In this document: positions 19,118 to 27,044 of the stretch, piece by piece
How positions within the stretch are numbered: position 1 is the stretch's first letter
Layout of the letters: each line of letters starts with the position of its first letter
Assembly: GCA_000492175.2 (NCBI GenBank)
Contig: CP097573.1
Location: forward strand, 2,356,001-2,420,000
DNA: 64,000 bases
Reading direction: 5' to 3'
DNA from: Firmicutes bacterium ASF500
Lineage (GTDB): Bacteria; Bacillota; Clostridia; Oscillospirales; Oscillospiraceae
Notes under the pieces: model-generated
Told to the model about the DNA's origin: nothing
The model's database searches: none
The model's input: the letters and a program-made list of their open reading frames with translations, nothing else
Made by a program: the position numbers and the translations under genes

Positions 19118-19464
19118 TGTCTGGTGTTGGTCTTGTGATCGGCATATTTGGCCTGATTTTTTATCTGTTCGCCATACTTCTGCCCGTCGCCCTGCTGGTG
19201 GCTCTCCAGGTGTGGCTGTGCAAGAAGAGCGTGAAGCTGGGGCTGATTTTGCCGGGAATTTCCCTGGCCGTGTCCCTGCTGCTGACCACGTTGATTGCCA
19301 TCAATCTGATCGGAGCCATGCCCAGAAGCCTGATCGCGATGGTCGTGATCTTCCTGATTTCCAATATCCCGACCGTGGTGTTTGGCGGGATCTGGCTCCA
19401 CTTCAAGGGCCGTCAAGACACGATGGACGACCTGAAACGGATGAAAATTGAAGATCTGGAGTAA
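19117..19464 (+). CDS. Small membrane protein partner of DUF2089 regulator
   Basis: The 115-residue product has three strongly hydrophobic segments (about residues 5-30, 42-66, 72-92) and a charged C-terminal tail. Its ATG overlaps the preceding stop (TAATG), so expression is coupled to the HTH protein. Function unknown; such pairs resemble regulator plus membrane sensor or anti-regulator arrangements. Confidence 0.75.
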   Translation: MSGVGLVIGIFGLIFYLFAILLPVALLVALQVWLCKKSVKLGLILPGISLAVSLLLTTLIAINLIGAMPRSLIAMVVIFLISNIPTVVFGGIWLHFKGRQDTMDDLKRMKIEDLE

Positions 19465-19465
19465 A

Positions 19466-19501
19466 AGGACACGCCTCCCGGCTGGGAGGCGTGTCCTTTT
19501 A
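19466..19501. terminator. Bidirectional terminator
   Basis: AAAAGGACACGCCTCCC / GGGAGGCGTGTCCTTTT around GGCT. It serves the rightward DUF2089 operon and the leftward DtxR gene. Confidence 0.93.
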
Positions 19502-19873
19502 TTGCTTTTCGTGCTGGAGGGTGTGGGCCTTGATTTTCTCAAAGCTCTCGTCGCTCAGGTCGTGCTCCATTTTGCAGGCGTCGGCGGCGGCGACCTCCTC
19601 GCTGACGCCCAGGGACACCAGGAAGCGGGTAAGCAGCTTGTGCCGGCCATAGATGCGCTGGGCGATCTCCTCGCCGGGGGGGAGGAGGGTGATATAGCCG
19701 TCCCCGTCCATCTCGATGTAGCCGTTTTCCCGAAAGCGCTTCATGGCTACGCTGACGCTGGGCTTGGTCACCTCCAGGTGGTGAACGACGTCGATGGAGC
19801 GCACCATGCCCTGGCGTTCCCGCAGAATCAGGATGGACTCCAGATAGTCCTCGGCGGATTCATGGATATTCAT
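19499..19873 (-). CDS. DtxR/MntR-family metal-dependent regulator
   Basis: The 124-residue protein has the N-terminal winged helix (SAEDYLESILILRERQG, DVVHHLEVTKPSVSVAMKRF) and the metal-binding dimerisation helix region (GRHKLLTRFLVSLGV, ACKMEHDLSDESFEKI with C, E and H ligands). No SH3 domain is present, so it is the short MntR/IdeR-like form. It lies nine bases downstream of the phosphoglucomutase gene on the same strand; regulation of metal uptake is expected but no transporter is adjacent. Confidence 0.88.
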   Translation of the reverse strand: MNIHESAEDYLESILILRERQGMVRSIDVVHHLEVTKPSVSVAMKRFRENGYIEMDGDGYITLLPPGEEIAQRIYGRHKLLTRFLVSLGVSEEVAAADACKMEHDLSDESFEKIKAHTLQHEKQ

Positions 19874-19882
19874 AGGGGGCGC

Positions 19883-21610
19883 TCAGCCCTTCAAGGTCTC
19901 GGCCCAGGCGGCGTATTTGGCTACCTTGGCGTCGCAGGCCTCCCGGCTCTCGCCGTTGGCCAGGATGTAGACCTTCACCTTGGGCTCGGTGCCGGAGGGA
20001 CGGACGATCAGGCTGGTGCCGTCGGCCATCTCATAGCGCAGCACGTTGGAGCCGGACAGCTCCATCTCGGACCGCTTGCCGCACTCCACGCAGACCACGC
20101 TGCCGTCCTTGTAGTCCTTCTGCTCCTTGACGGCCACGCCGGCGATCTCCACAGGGGGCTTCTCCCGGAGGTTCGCCATCAGCTCGGCCATCTTTTTCAG
20201 GCCGTCCAGGCCGGGCATGACCAGGTTCAGGGTCTTTTCACCGTAGAAGCCGTACTTCTCATAGAGGGCCAGCAGGGCGTCGTACAGGGTCATGCCCTGG
20301 CCGGCGTACCAGGCGGCCATCTCGGTCAGCGCCACGGCGGCGGTGACGGCGTCCTTGTCCCGGACGTAGGAGCCCAGCATATAGCCGTAGCTCTCCTCAT
20401 AGGACATGATCACATTGCCCTCGCCGGAGCTCTCCAGCTGGTCCTTCTTCTGGGCCAGGAACTTAAAGCCGGTGAAGGTGTCGAAGCACTTGAGGCCGTT
20501 GACCTCGGCCACCTTCCGGGCCATCTCGGTGGTGACGATTGTCTTCAGGGCGACAGGGTTGGCGGGCAGCTTGCCGGTGCGCTTCATGGCTCCGATGAGG
20601 TAGTCCAGCAGCAGTACGCCGGTCTGGTTGCCGGTGAGCACCTTGAACTCCCCGTCTCCGGTGTTGACCATGATGCCCACCCGGTCGGCGTCGGGGTCGG
20701 AGCCCAGGATGAAGTCGGCCCCCTCCTTCTTGGCGATGTCCACCGCCAGATAGAAGCCCTCGGGGTTCTCCGGGTTGGGGGAGACCACCGTGGGGAAATT
20801 GCCGTCAATGACCATCTGCTCCGGGACGCAGATGACGTGCTTCATGCCCAGGCGCTTCAGAGCCTCGGGAATCATCCGGTAGCCGGTGCCGTGGAAGGGG
20901 GTGTACACCATCTTGAAGGTGTCAGCCGCCTTCTCCACCGCCGCCTTGTCGTTGACCTGACCCATCACGTTGGACAGGAAGCGCTCGTCGGTCTCCTGAC
21001 CCATGATGACGATTTTCCCCTCGGCCACGGCCTGGTCGTAGTCGGCCTTCTTGACGCAGGAGAACACGTCCAGCTCCCGCATCCGCTTGGCCACCTCGTC
21101 GGCGTGCTGGGGGGGCAGTTGGGCGCCGTCCTCCCAGTAGACCTTGTAGCCGTTGTACTCCTTGGGGTTGTGGCTGGCGGTGACGTTGATGCCGGCGATG
21201 CAGTCGTACTCCCGGATGGCGAAGGACAGCTCGGGGGTGGGGCGCAGGGCCTCAAACAGCCGGACGGGGATGCCGTTGCCGGCCATGACGCAGGCGGCCT
21301 CCCGGGCGAAGGCGTCGGAGTTGTTGCGGCAGTCGAAGCAGATGGCAACCCCCCGGGCCGCCGCCTCGGGGCCCACGGCCAGGATTACCTCGGCAAAAGA
21401 CTGGGTGGCGTGACGGATGACATGGACGTTCATCCGGTAGAGGCCGGTCCCCATGGTCCCCCGGAGGCCGGCGGTGCCGAACTCCAGCTGGGAGAAGAAG
21501 CGGGACTCGATCTCCTTTTCGTCGTTTTGGATGGCCTCCAGCTCGGCCTTCTCGGCCTGAGACAGGGCGGGACTGGCCAGCCAGGCCTGGTAAGTATCGC
21601 GATAGGACAT
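19883..21610 (-). CDS. Phospho-sugar mutase (phosphoglucomutase/phosphomannomutase)
   Basis: The enzyme interconverts hexose 1- and 6-phosphates. Start ATG 21610 (GGAGGTATGTCAAT upstream) gives 575 residues, the size of the PgcA-type alpha-D-phosphohexomutases. All four loops are seen: the phosphoserine loop TASHNPKEYNGYK, metal loop DPDADRVG, sugar-binding SYEESYGYMLG and phosphate-binding RPSGTEPKVKVY. It probably supplies glucose-1-phosphate for wall polymers, including SLH ligands (inference). Confidence 0.95.
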   Translation of the reverse strand: MSYRDTYQAWLASPALSQAEKAELEAIQNDEKEIESRFFSQLEFGTAGLRGTMGTGLYRMNVHVIRHATQSFAEVILAVGPEAAARGVAICFDCRNNSDAFAREAACVMAGNGIPVRLFEALRPTPELSFAIREYDCIAGINVTASHNPKEYNGYKVYWEDGAQLPPQHADEVAKRMRELDVFSCVKKADYDQAVAEGKIVIMGQETDERFLSNVMGQVNDKAAVEKAADTFKMVYTPFHGTGYRMIPEALKRLGMKHVICVPEQMVIDGNFPTVVSPNPENPEGFYLAVDIAKKEGADFILGSDPDADRVGIMVNTGDGEFKVLTGNQTGVLLLDYLIGAMKRTGKLPANPVALKTIVTTEMARKVAEVNGLKCFDTFTGFKFLAQKKDQLESSGEGNVIMSYEESYGYMLGSYVRDKDAVTAAVALTEMAAWYAGQGMTLYDALLALYEKYGFYGEKTLNLVMPGLDGLKKMAELMANLREKPPVEIAGVAVKEQKDYKDGSVVCVECGKRSEMELSGSNVLRYEMADGTSLIVRPSGTEPKVKVYILANGESREACDAKVAKYAAWAETLKG

Positions 21611-21712
21611 ATTGACATACCTCCAGTGGCAAAATTTATACATCTGCCATTGTACCACATGGGGGACAGGATTGCCAGTGTTTTTTGTGAGAAATTACAG
21701 CCAAACCGGGGA

Positions 21713-22606
21713 TCAATTCCGCAGCCGGGCCATATCCTCGGGCAGGGGAATGGAAAATTCCAGCTTTTTCCGGGTGATGGGGTGAAGGAGGGACAGGAGC
21801 CCGGAATGGAGGGCGGGCCGGGGGATGAGTGTCCGGTCCTCTGTGCCGTAGAGAAAGTCCCCGGTGAGGGGGTGGCCCAGGTGGGCCATGTGGACCCGAA
21901 TCTGATGGGTCCGGCCCGTCTCCAGCTCCAGGCTCACCAGGGCCCGACCGCCCCAGACCTCCAGCACCTGATACCGGGTCCGTGCGGCCTTGCCGTCGGG
22001 GCGAACCATCTGCTCCATGAGGGAGCCCGGCCTGGGCCCCAGAGGGGCGTCCACCACCCCGCGCTCCGGCTCCGGGACGCCCTCGCACACCGCCAGATAG
22101 ACCCGGCGGAAGTCCGGGGTGTGGAGCTGGTTTTTCAGCGCCTCCTGGGCGTGGGGGTGTTTGGCGGCGGCGATCAGGCCGCTGGTCCCCCGGTCCAGCC
22201 GGTGTACGGGGTGAAAATCGGCGGTCTCGCCCTCCATATCGTAATGATGGAGGAGAAAATTACCCAGCGTATCAGAGAAGTGTCCCGGCCCCGGGTGGAC
22301 CGGCACCCCCGCCGCCTTGTTGAGGACGATCAGGTCCTGGTCCTCATAGACGATATCCAGCGGGCCGGGGGCGGGAACAATGCCGCTGCGCCGTTCCGGG
22401 TCGTCCAGCCGCACAGAGAGCACCTGCCCCGCCTCCGGGCGGAAGTCGGTGTGGACCCGGACGCCGTCGGCCAAAATGCCGTCCTCCAGCCACTTCACCC
22501 GGCGGATTACCGTCCCCGACAGCCCCAGCCGCTTCCGGAGCAGGGTGTCCGCCTTGACCCCCGCCAGCTCGGGAGTAATTGCCAGCTCCAGCCGCCGCAT
22601 GGTCAC
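21713..22606 (-). CDS. RluA-family rRNA/tRNA pseudouridine synthase
   Basis: The 297-residue protein has an N-terminal S4-like segment (LLRKRLGLSGTVIRRVKW) and the RluA catalytic motif HRLDRGTSGL with the catalytic Asp. Near the C-terminus is GRTHQIRVHMAHLGHPL. Its start ATG overlaps the stop of the upstream membrane gene (ATGA), so it is the last gene of the XRE-membrane operon. The exact uridine target is not predictable. Confidence 0.92.
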   Translation of the reverse strand: MTMRRLELAITPELAGVKADTLLRKRLGLSGTVIRRVKWLEDGILADGVRVHTDFRPEAGQVLSVRLDDPERRSGIVPAPGPLDIVYEDQDLIVLNKAAGVPVHPGPGHFSDTLGNFLLHHYDMEGETADFHPVHRLDRGTSGLIAAAKHPHAQEALKNQLHTPDFRRVYLAVCEGVPEPERGVVDAPLGPRPGSLMEQMVRPDGKAARTRYQVLEVWGGRALVSLELETGRTHQIRVHMAHLGHPLTGDFLYGTEDRTLIPRPALHSGLLSLLHPITRKKLEFSIPLPEDMARLRN

Positions 22607-23016
22607 ATCCTCTTATTCCAACGGTGGATGTTTATCATGTAGAAGGTGCAGTGCAGAACGATCACCACCGCAATCGCCACGCCCCACATGACACCTACAA
22701 AAATCTCGACGGCCATAAACGCCGCCCACAGCATATACAGCGTCCAGTACCAGGAGGACATAGCCGCCTTCTCCCGGATGGCCACGTTGCGCTCGTCAGT
22801 CTCGCTCCGCTCATACTCCTTTTGCCGTTCCGGGGACAGCCGGATGCGGCTCAGCACAATTCCCACCGCGCCAAAGCCCATAAGGATTCCGCCCAGGGTA
22901 AACAGCACAAGGCTGATCTGCTCAGGGGCCCGCTCACCCAGCAGAACGGCGGCGGCAATCAGGGCCCAGGCTGCCGCGAACATCACATAGGGGGATATCT
23001 TTTTTAACTTTTCCAT
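22603..23016 (-). CDS. DERN-motif small membrane protein 1
   Basis: With ATG 23016 (GAGGTGCTTGTG upstream) the protein has 137 residues and four hydrophobic segments arranged as two hairpins. Between them is a conserved charged stretch ending TDERNVAIREKA. The same motif recurs in the next two genes. DUF6442/DUF2178-like proteins of this kind commonly accompany a small XRE regulator. Function unknown. Confidence 0.7.
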   Translation of the reverse strand: MEKLKKISPYVMFAAAWALIAAAVLLGERAPEQISLVLFTLGGILMGFGAVGIVLSRIRLSPERQKEYERSETDERNVAIREKAAMSSWYWTLYMLWAAFMAVEIFVGVMWGVAIAVVIVLHCTFYMINIHRWNKRM

Positions 23017-23034
23017 CACAAGCACCTCACAGTC

Positions 23035-23442
23035 CTAATATTCCCGGTTGAGCCACCAGCGGATGGCAAAGGCGAGCAGGTTTCGTCCGATTAAAACCCA
23101 GAGCAGTATATTCGCAATCTCATACTCATCCAGGAACAGAACAAGTACGGCGTACAGTCCCAGCAAAATTCCGCTCTCCGCTTGGTGGCAGTACCAGATC
23201 GATTTCTCCAGAATCATTTGGTTGCGCTCATCCCGCTGTTCACGCCGGATATCCTCTTTGCCGTGCTTCGTCTCGTGGTACCAACTTACAAAAATAACAA
23301 GAAGCAGAGCTAGAATCAAGAAAGGGTCCAGAACGCGCCGCTGAGACGGGGAAATAAAGGGGGCGGCGTTGAGTATCCCCAGGACCAGCAAGGTAATACA
23401 GCCCAGTCCCTGGTCCAACAAGGTGTCTTTTCGATAGATCAT
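23035..23442 (-). CDS. DERN-motif small membrane protein 2
   Basis: The 135-residue protein has paired hydrophobic segments before and after a charged RDERNQMILEKSIWY motif. It is a diverged paralogue of its neighbours. It sits 18 bases upstream of the first paralogue's start and in the same operon. Function unknown. Confidence 0.7.
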   Translation of the reverse strand: MIYRKDTLLDQGLGCITLLVLGILNAAPFISPSQRRVLDPFLILALLLVIFVSWYHETKHGKEDIRREQRDERNQMILEKSIWYCHQAESGILLGLYAVLVLFLDEYEIANILLWVLIGRNLLAFAIRWWLNREY

Positions 23443-23475
23443 GGTGTGCTCCCCTCCTCCTCAAACAAAAACTTT

Positions 23476-23886
23476 TTAATACTTCCTGCCCACCCACCAG
23501 CGGGAGGCGAGCATCCCGAACCAGTGAACGACCGCGAGCCCCAAAACGGTAAAGGCAATAACAGGGCGTACCCAAAAGACGCCAATGGCCCAGAAAGCTC
23601 CAAGCATCAGCCAAAACTCCAGCCGTGTCCACAGCCAGGCGGCTTTTTCCCGCACCATCAGGTTGCGTTCGTCTGTCTCCGCTCGCTTCATATCCAGCTG
23701 TTCCTCCTGAGGCAGGCGGCCCCGTTTCCAGCCCACGAATATAGAGGCCGCAAGGTCAAACAGCAACAGCGGGATGGCACAGAAACGCAGCCAGACCGGC
23801 ATAGAGGGGTTTGACAGCACAACGGCCAGAAGGCCAGTTCCGCGAAGAAAGTCCTCAAACAAGGGATTTACTGTTTTTGCGTTCAT
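23476..23886 (-). CDS. DERN-motif small membrane protein 3
   Basis: The 136-residue protein shares the ETDERNLMVREKAAW motif and two-plus-two membrane layout with the two genes downstream. Its ATG overlaps the stop of the XRE gene by four bases, so regulator and first membrane protein are translationally coupled. Function unknown; a membrane-sensing or stress role is inference from context. Confidence 0.7.
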   Translation of the reverse strand: MNAKTVNPLFEDFLRGTGLLAVVLSNPSMPVWLRFCAIPLLLFDLAASIFVGWKRGRLPQEEQLDMKRAETDERNLMVREKAAWLWTRLEFWLMLGAFWAIGVFWVRPVIAFTVLGLAVVHWFGMLASRWWVGRKY

Positions 23887-24089
23887 GTCATCTCCTCCTC
23901 TTCAAATAAAAATACTTCCTCAATGGTCATCCCAAAATATTTGGCGATCTTGTGGGCCAGGAGCAGGGAGGCGTTGTACCGGCCGCTCTCCAGGGAGATG
24001 ATGGTCTGCCGGGTGACGTCCACCCCGTCGGCCAGCTCCGCCTGAGAGATGCGCCGCTCCTTGCGCAGCTCAGCAATTCGATTGGTCAC
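23883..24089 (-). CDS. Small XRE/Cro-type regulator
   Basis: I place the start at GTG 24089 (GGGAGGTGGTCCG upstream), giving 68 residues: TNRIAELRKERRISQAELAD, then the recognition helix region VTRQTIISLESGR, ending in an acidic tail. This is the single-domain Cro/CI type that usually represses its own operon. Three direct repeats over its promoter fit that role. Confidence 0.88.
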   Translation of the reverse strand: MTNRIAELRKERRISQAELADGVDVTRQTIISLESGRYNASLLLAHKIAKYFGMTIEEVFLFEEEEMT

Positions 24090-24109
24090 CGGACCACCTC
24101 CCTCCCAAG

Positions 24110-24174
24110 ATGTAAAGCAAGCTTTACTATTTGAAGTATAGCACACTTTACATTTTGTGTCAAGCGAACTTTAC
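24110..24174 (-). promoter_or_regulatory. XRE operon promoter with three direct operator repeats
   Basis: On the minus strand: TTGACA (24163-24158), 17-base spacer, TATACT (24140-24135). GTAAAG half-sites, extended as GTAAAGynyGCT, occur three times, centred on 24172, 24149 and 24125, spaced 23 and 24 bases, over and on both sides of the promoter. The lowest copy also forms an inverted repeat GTAAAG-CAAG-CTTTAC. This is a textbook autorepression layout. Confidence 0.8.
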
Positions 24175-24242
24175 ATATTTCCCAAAAATTTTCATGCCGG
24201 CGGCACCCGCGCGGCAAGCTGCCCAGACGTGGACACTCAGGG

Positions 24243-24305
24243 CTACCTTGCAGGGGAGGATATCAGGTTCGGGCCAGGCCCGGCGGGCGGATCATATCCG
24301 CCCTA
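24243..24305. repeat. REP-like GC-rich hairpin
   Basis: GGGCGGAT / ATCCGCCC stem (24285-24303) followed by TACAG, with a flanking GGGCCAGGCCC palindrome. Related to the block at 1409-1457. Confidence 0.55.
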
Positions 24306-24317
24306 CAGAGCTCTGCA

Positions 24318-24393
24318 ACCCTCCATCCATGGTAGAACCCGCAAAAAATCGCACATTCCTATACATTTCAACAGAAATTGTGCTCCATTGCGC
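24318..24393. repeat. Copy B of the ~75-bp dispersed repeat
   Basis: It aligns with 6888-6963 over its whole length (CCCTCCA, GAACCC, AAAAAT-Ygcac, TGCTCCAtTGCGC). Like copy A it is directly downstream of a minus-strand terminator, here that of spoIIE. Confidence 0.6.
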
Positions 24394-24398
24394 AAAAA

Positions 24399-24436
24399 AA
24401 AGACCGTCCCCGCCTCGGCTTGGAGGCGGGGACGGT
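24399..24436 (-). terminator. spoIIE terminator
   Basis: Minus-strand stem ACCGTCCCCGCCTC / GAGGCGGGGACGGT followed by CTTTTTTTT. It begins right after the stop codon. Confidence 0.93.
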
Positions 24437-24437
24437 T

Positions 24438-26498
24438 TCATTCCCGGTCGTCGATGCGGACAACGAGGGCGGTGCGGTCGTCGGTGGCGGCTTTGAGGTC
24501 GTGGGTGACCAGCTCCCGGGCCAGGTCCTTGGGACTGGCGCCGTCGAAGGCGGCAAAGCGTTCCCGGAGCCAGCCGTCCTCCTGGCGGTCGGCCACGCCG
24601 TCGCTGGCCATGAGCACGCAGTCGCCGGGGGAGAGGCGGAGGGTAAAGCAGTCCAGGGCGTCGGCCCCGCCCTCGGCCAGGCCGGCGGGGAGGGACTTCC
24701 CGGTGAGCCGCTGGACGTTCCCGCCCTTCTTCACATAGGTGGGGGCGGCCCCCAGCTTGTAGAGCTCCCCCTCCCCGGAGAACAGGTCCAGCTGGAGCAG
24801 GTCCACGGTGGTGAACCCGCCGGTCTCCTCCCCCCGGAGGGCCAGGGCGGAGGACAGGGTAGCCAGGGCCCGTTTGGCGTCCACCCCGGCCTGGAGCAGC
24901 TGCTCCAGCAGGCGGACGGCCAGGGTGCTCTCCCGGTTGGCGTCGGGGCCGCTGCCCATGCCGTCGCACAGGAGAAGGTAGAGCTTGCCGTCGTGGCGCT
25001 TAAAATAGGTGCCCGCGTCGCCGCTCACCGTCTCGCCGGACTTTTTTCGGGCGGCTACCCCGGCCACCGCCATCAGCGGCTCCTGTTGGAGCAGGGAGAC
25101 CGCTCCGTCCCCCTCCAGCTCCACCCGCAGGGGGACCCCCAGGGTGGCCGACAGGTCCTTCAAACGGCTGGGCCGGGCCAGGGCGGCGCAGTCCGTCCCC
25201 TCGGCCTCCACCCGCATCAGCCCCCGACCGTCCCGATAGACGCAGGCCCGTACATCCAGCTTCAGCTCGGACAGCCGCTGGCGGAGGCGGCGGCTCCCGA
25301 TGCCGTCGGGGGTCAGCTCCCGGCCCAGCTCGGCGGCGGCGTCCCCCAGCAGGTCGGACAGCTGGGCGTACTGGCGGCACACCGCCGCCCGGCTCTCCCG
25401 AATGCGGGCGTCGTACTGCCGGCGGTAGAACAGGGCGGTGAGCTCCTCGTTCACCGCCGCCAGCAGGCCGGGGAAGTGGATACAGCGGTCGGCGAAGTGC
25501 CGGGGGAAGTCGGCGGCCTCCGCCCTTCCCCGCTCCACCATGGCGGGAGTGGCGTCGTTGAGGGCGTTGAAGGTGGTGTTGTAGTCGGTTTTCCAGCACC
25601 GGTCCCGGAGGGCGCAGCTCCGGCACTGCCGCCCCGCCGCCCGGTCGAAGACCACAGAGATGTCGTTGTCGTTCTCCGGGGGCCGGAAGGCGGAGTGGAG
25701 GGAGTCGTACAGGGTCCGAAAGGCGTTGGCGGTCTGCTCCAGCCGCTGCTGGGCCACCCGCTGGGCCCGGGGGTCGGCGGTGGCCTCGGGCGCCTCGCGC
25801 CCCCCCAGCCAGCCGAAAAACTCCTCCGGACGGCGCAGGCAGAGCAGGCAGGCTCCCACCGCCGCCGCCCCCAGCAGGGGGATGCCGAAGAGGGTCAGGG
25901 GGGCGATGGCCGCCAGACAGGCGCACACCAGAGCCAGCGGCCCCACCCGCCGGGCGGCGGCGGAGGGCCTGTCCCCCTTCCGGCGCATGGGGGCCAGCGC
26001 CCCCTGGAAGGCCCACACAGCCCCCAGGGTGAGCAAGACCTCCAGGGCGAAGTGCAGCCCACCCTCCAGCTCCCACCCCGCCTGGGCCCGGACGATGAGC
26101 CCGGTGGCCGCGGTGAGCCCCGCCGTCACCAGAGGCATGGCCCAGGGCCGGCGGAGGACCTTCCAGTCATAGAAGGCGAAGTGGACCGCGAAGGTCAAAA
26201 TGGACGCCGAGGAGTACCGCAGGCCGGCGGAGAACTCCAGCCCCGTCATCGACCCGAAGCAGGCCCCCACCAGCGCCGCCCCGCCGTACAGGCCGGAGCC
26301 CGCCGCCCCCACAAAGGCCGTCCCGAGGGGGGCGCAGCTCTCAAAGAGCACCGCCCCCGCCAGTACCGCCCCCAGCAGCAGATGAATCCCCGCCTCGGCC
26401 AGCAGTGCCAGCACAGAGGCGACGGGTCTGGCCCGCTGGGCCGGTTTTGCCTGGGGTCGCAGGCCGTTTAATTTGCTGTAAATGCTCTTGGCTGTCAT
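24438..26498 (-). CDS. spoIIE: Stage II sporulation protein E, PP2C phosphatase
   Basis: SpoIIE dephosphorylates the anti-anti-sigma factor SpoIIAA in the forespore, activating sigma-F, and helps asymmetric division. ATG 26498 follows AAGGAGGAGACC and gives 686 residues. The N-terminal 300 residues contain about ten membrane segments; a central Cys-containing region (CRSCALRDRCW) precedes the PP2C domain with LLCDGMGSGPDAN and LMASDGVADRQ. Its length is a little short of the roughly 800-residue Bacillus protein. Encodes a defining gene of endospore formers. Confidence 0.94.
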   Translation of the reverse strand: MTAKSIYSKLNGLRPQAKPAQRARPVASVLALLAEAGIHLLLGAVLAGAVLFESCAPLGTAFVGAAGSGLYGGAALVGACFGSMTGLEFSAGLRYSSASILTFAVHFAFYDWKVLRRPWAMPLVTAGLTAATGLIVRAQAGWELEGGLHFALEVLLTLGAVWAFQGALAPMRRKGDRPSAAARRVGPLALVCACLAAIAPLTLFGIPLLGAAAVGACLLCLRRPEEFFGWLGGREAPEATADPRAQRVAQQRLEQTANAFRTLYDSLHSAFRPPENDNDISVVFDRAAGRQCRSCALRDRCWKTDYNTTFNALNDATPAMVERGRAEAADFPRHFADRCIHFPGLLAAVNEELTALFYRRQYDARIRESRAAVCRQYAQLSDLLGDAAAELGRELTPDGIGSRRLRQRLSELKLDVRACVYRDGRGLMRVEAEGTDCAALARPSRLKDLSATLGVPLRVELEGDGAVSLLQQEPLMAVAGVAARKKSGETVSGDAGTYFKRHDGKLYLLLCDGMGSGPDANRESTLAVRLLEQLLQAGVDAKRALATLSSALALRGEETGGFTTVDLLQLDLFSGEGELYKLGAAPTYVKKGGNVQRLTGKSLPAGLAEGGADALDCFTLRLSPGDCVLMASDGVADRQEDGWLRERFAAFDGASPKDLARELVTHDLKAATDDRTALVVRIDDRE

Positions 26499-26531
26499 GC
26501 CGGTCTCCTCCTTGGTATCAGTTGGAGCTCC

Positions 26532-26565
26532 ATTATATTCCAGTTTTTGGAAATTAACAGTCGAA
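26532..26565 (-). promoter_or_regulatory. Probable spoIIE promoter with Spo0A-like box
   Basis: Minus-strand -10 TATAAT at 26537-26532. AGTCGAA at 26559-26565 on the plus strand matches six of seven positions of the Spo0A box TGTCGAA and lies about 22 bases upstream of the -10, where Spo0A acts in Bacillus spoIIE. No good -35 at 17 bases is visible, which also fits a Spo0A-dependent promoter. Inference from motif and position. Confidence 0.4.
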
Positions 26566-26593
26566 ACCGGGCATCCCGCTGTGAACTTTGGGC

Positions 26594-26622
26594 TTGTATT
26601 TTTCCGTGAAATAGAATACAAT
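26594..26622 (+). promoter_or_regulatory. Sigma-A promoter of asp23-fakA operon
   Basis: TTGTAT (26594-26599), 17-base spacer, TACAAT (26617-26622), divergent from spoIIE. Confidence 0.7.
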
Positions 26623-26677
26623 ATAAACTGTATTATGATAAGCGACCCTATCCTCTTTGAAAGGAAGGTACTTTCCT

Positions 26678-27025
26678 ATGAAACTGGAAAATGAGCTGGG
26701 CGAGATCCGCATCAGCAGCGACGTATTCACCACCGTCACCGGCAGCGCCGCCACCAACTGCTACGGCGTGAAGGGCATGGCGGTCCGCTCCACCACCGAC
26801 GGGCTGGTCCACCTGCTGAAGCGGGAGTCCATGTCCAAGGGCGTGAAGGTGTACTACAACGCCGACGGCACTGTCTCCATCGAGCTGCACATCATCGTGG
26901 AGAACGGGGTCAACCTCATGGCCGTATGCCGGTCCATCATGAGCGAGGTGCGCTATGTGGTCAGCAAGACCACGGGCGTGGAGGTCGCCTCGGTGGACGT
27001 GTGCGTAGACTCCATGCGATTCTAA
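26678..27025 (+). CDS. Asp23/Gls24 family envelope stress protein
   Basis: With ATG 26678 (AAAGGAAGG upstream) the product is 115 residues and has the family pattern GEIRISSDVFTTVTGSAATN, VYYNADGTVSIELHIIVENG and GVEVASVDVCVDSM. Members associate with the membrane and are induced by envelope stress. Location immediately before a FakA-type gene is the standard YloU-YloV arrangement of Firmicutes. Confidence 0.92.
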   Translation: MKLENELGEIRISSDVFTTVTGSAATNCYGVKGMAVRSTTDGLVHLLKRESMSKGVKVYYNADGTVSIELHIIVENGVNLMAVCRSIMSEVRYVVSKTTGVEVASVDVCVDSMRF

Positions 27026-27044
27026 ATCATTCGCGGAAAGGAAT

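Noticed and set aside
19448..22642. 1064-codon plus-strand open frame opposite phosphoglucomutase and RluA
   Set aside because: It is the antisense shadow of GC-rich genes; composition is Gly/Leu/His-rich without domain features, and the minus-strand genes have ribosome sites and family motifs.
24378..26471. 697-codon plus-strand frame over spoIIE
   Set aside because: Low-complexity Gly/Gln/Pro translation; spoIIE on the other strand is unmistakable.
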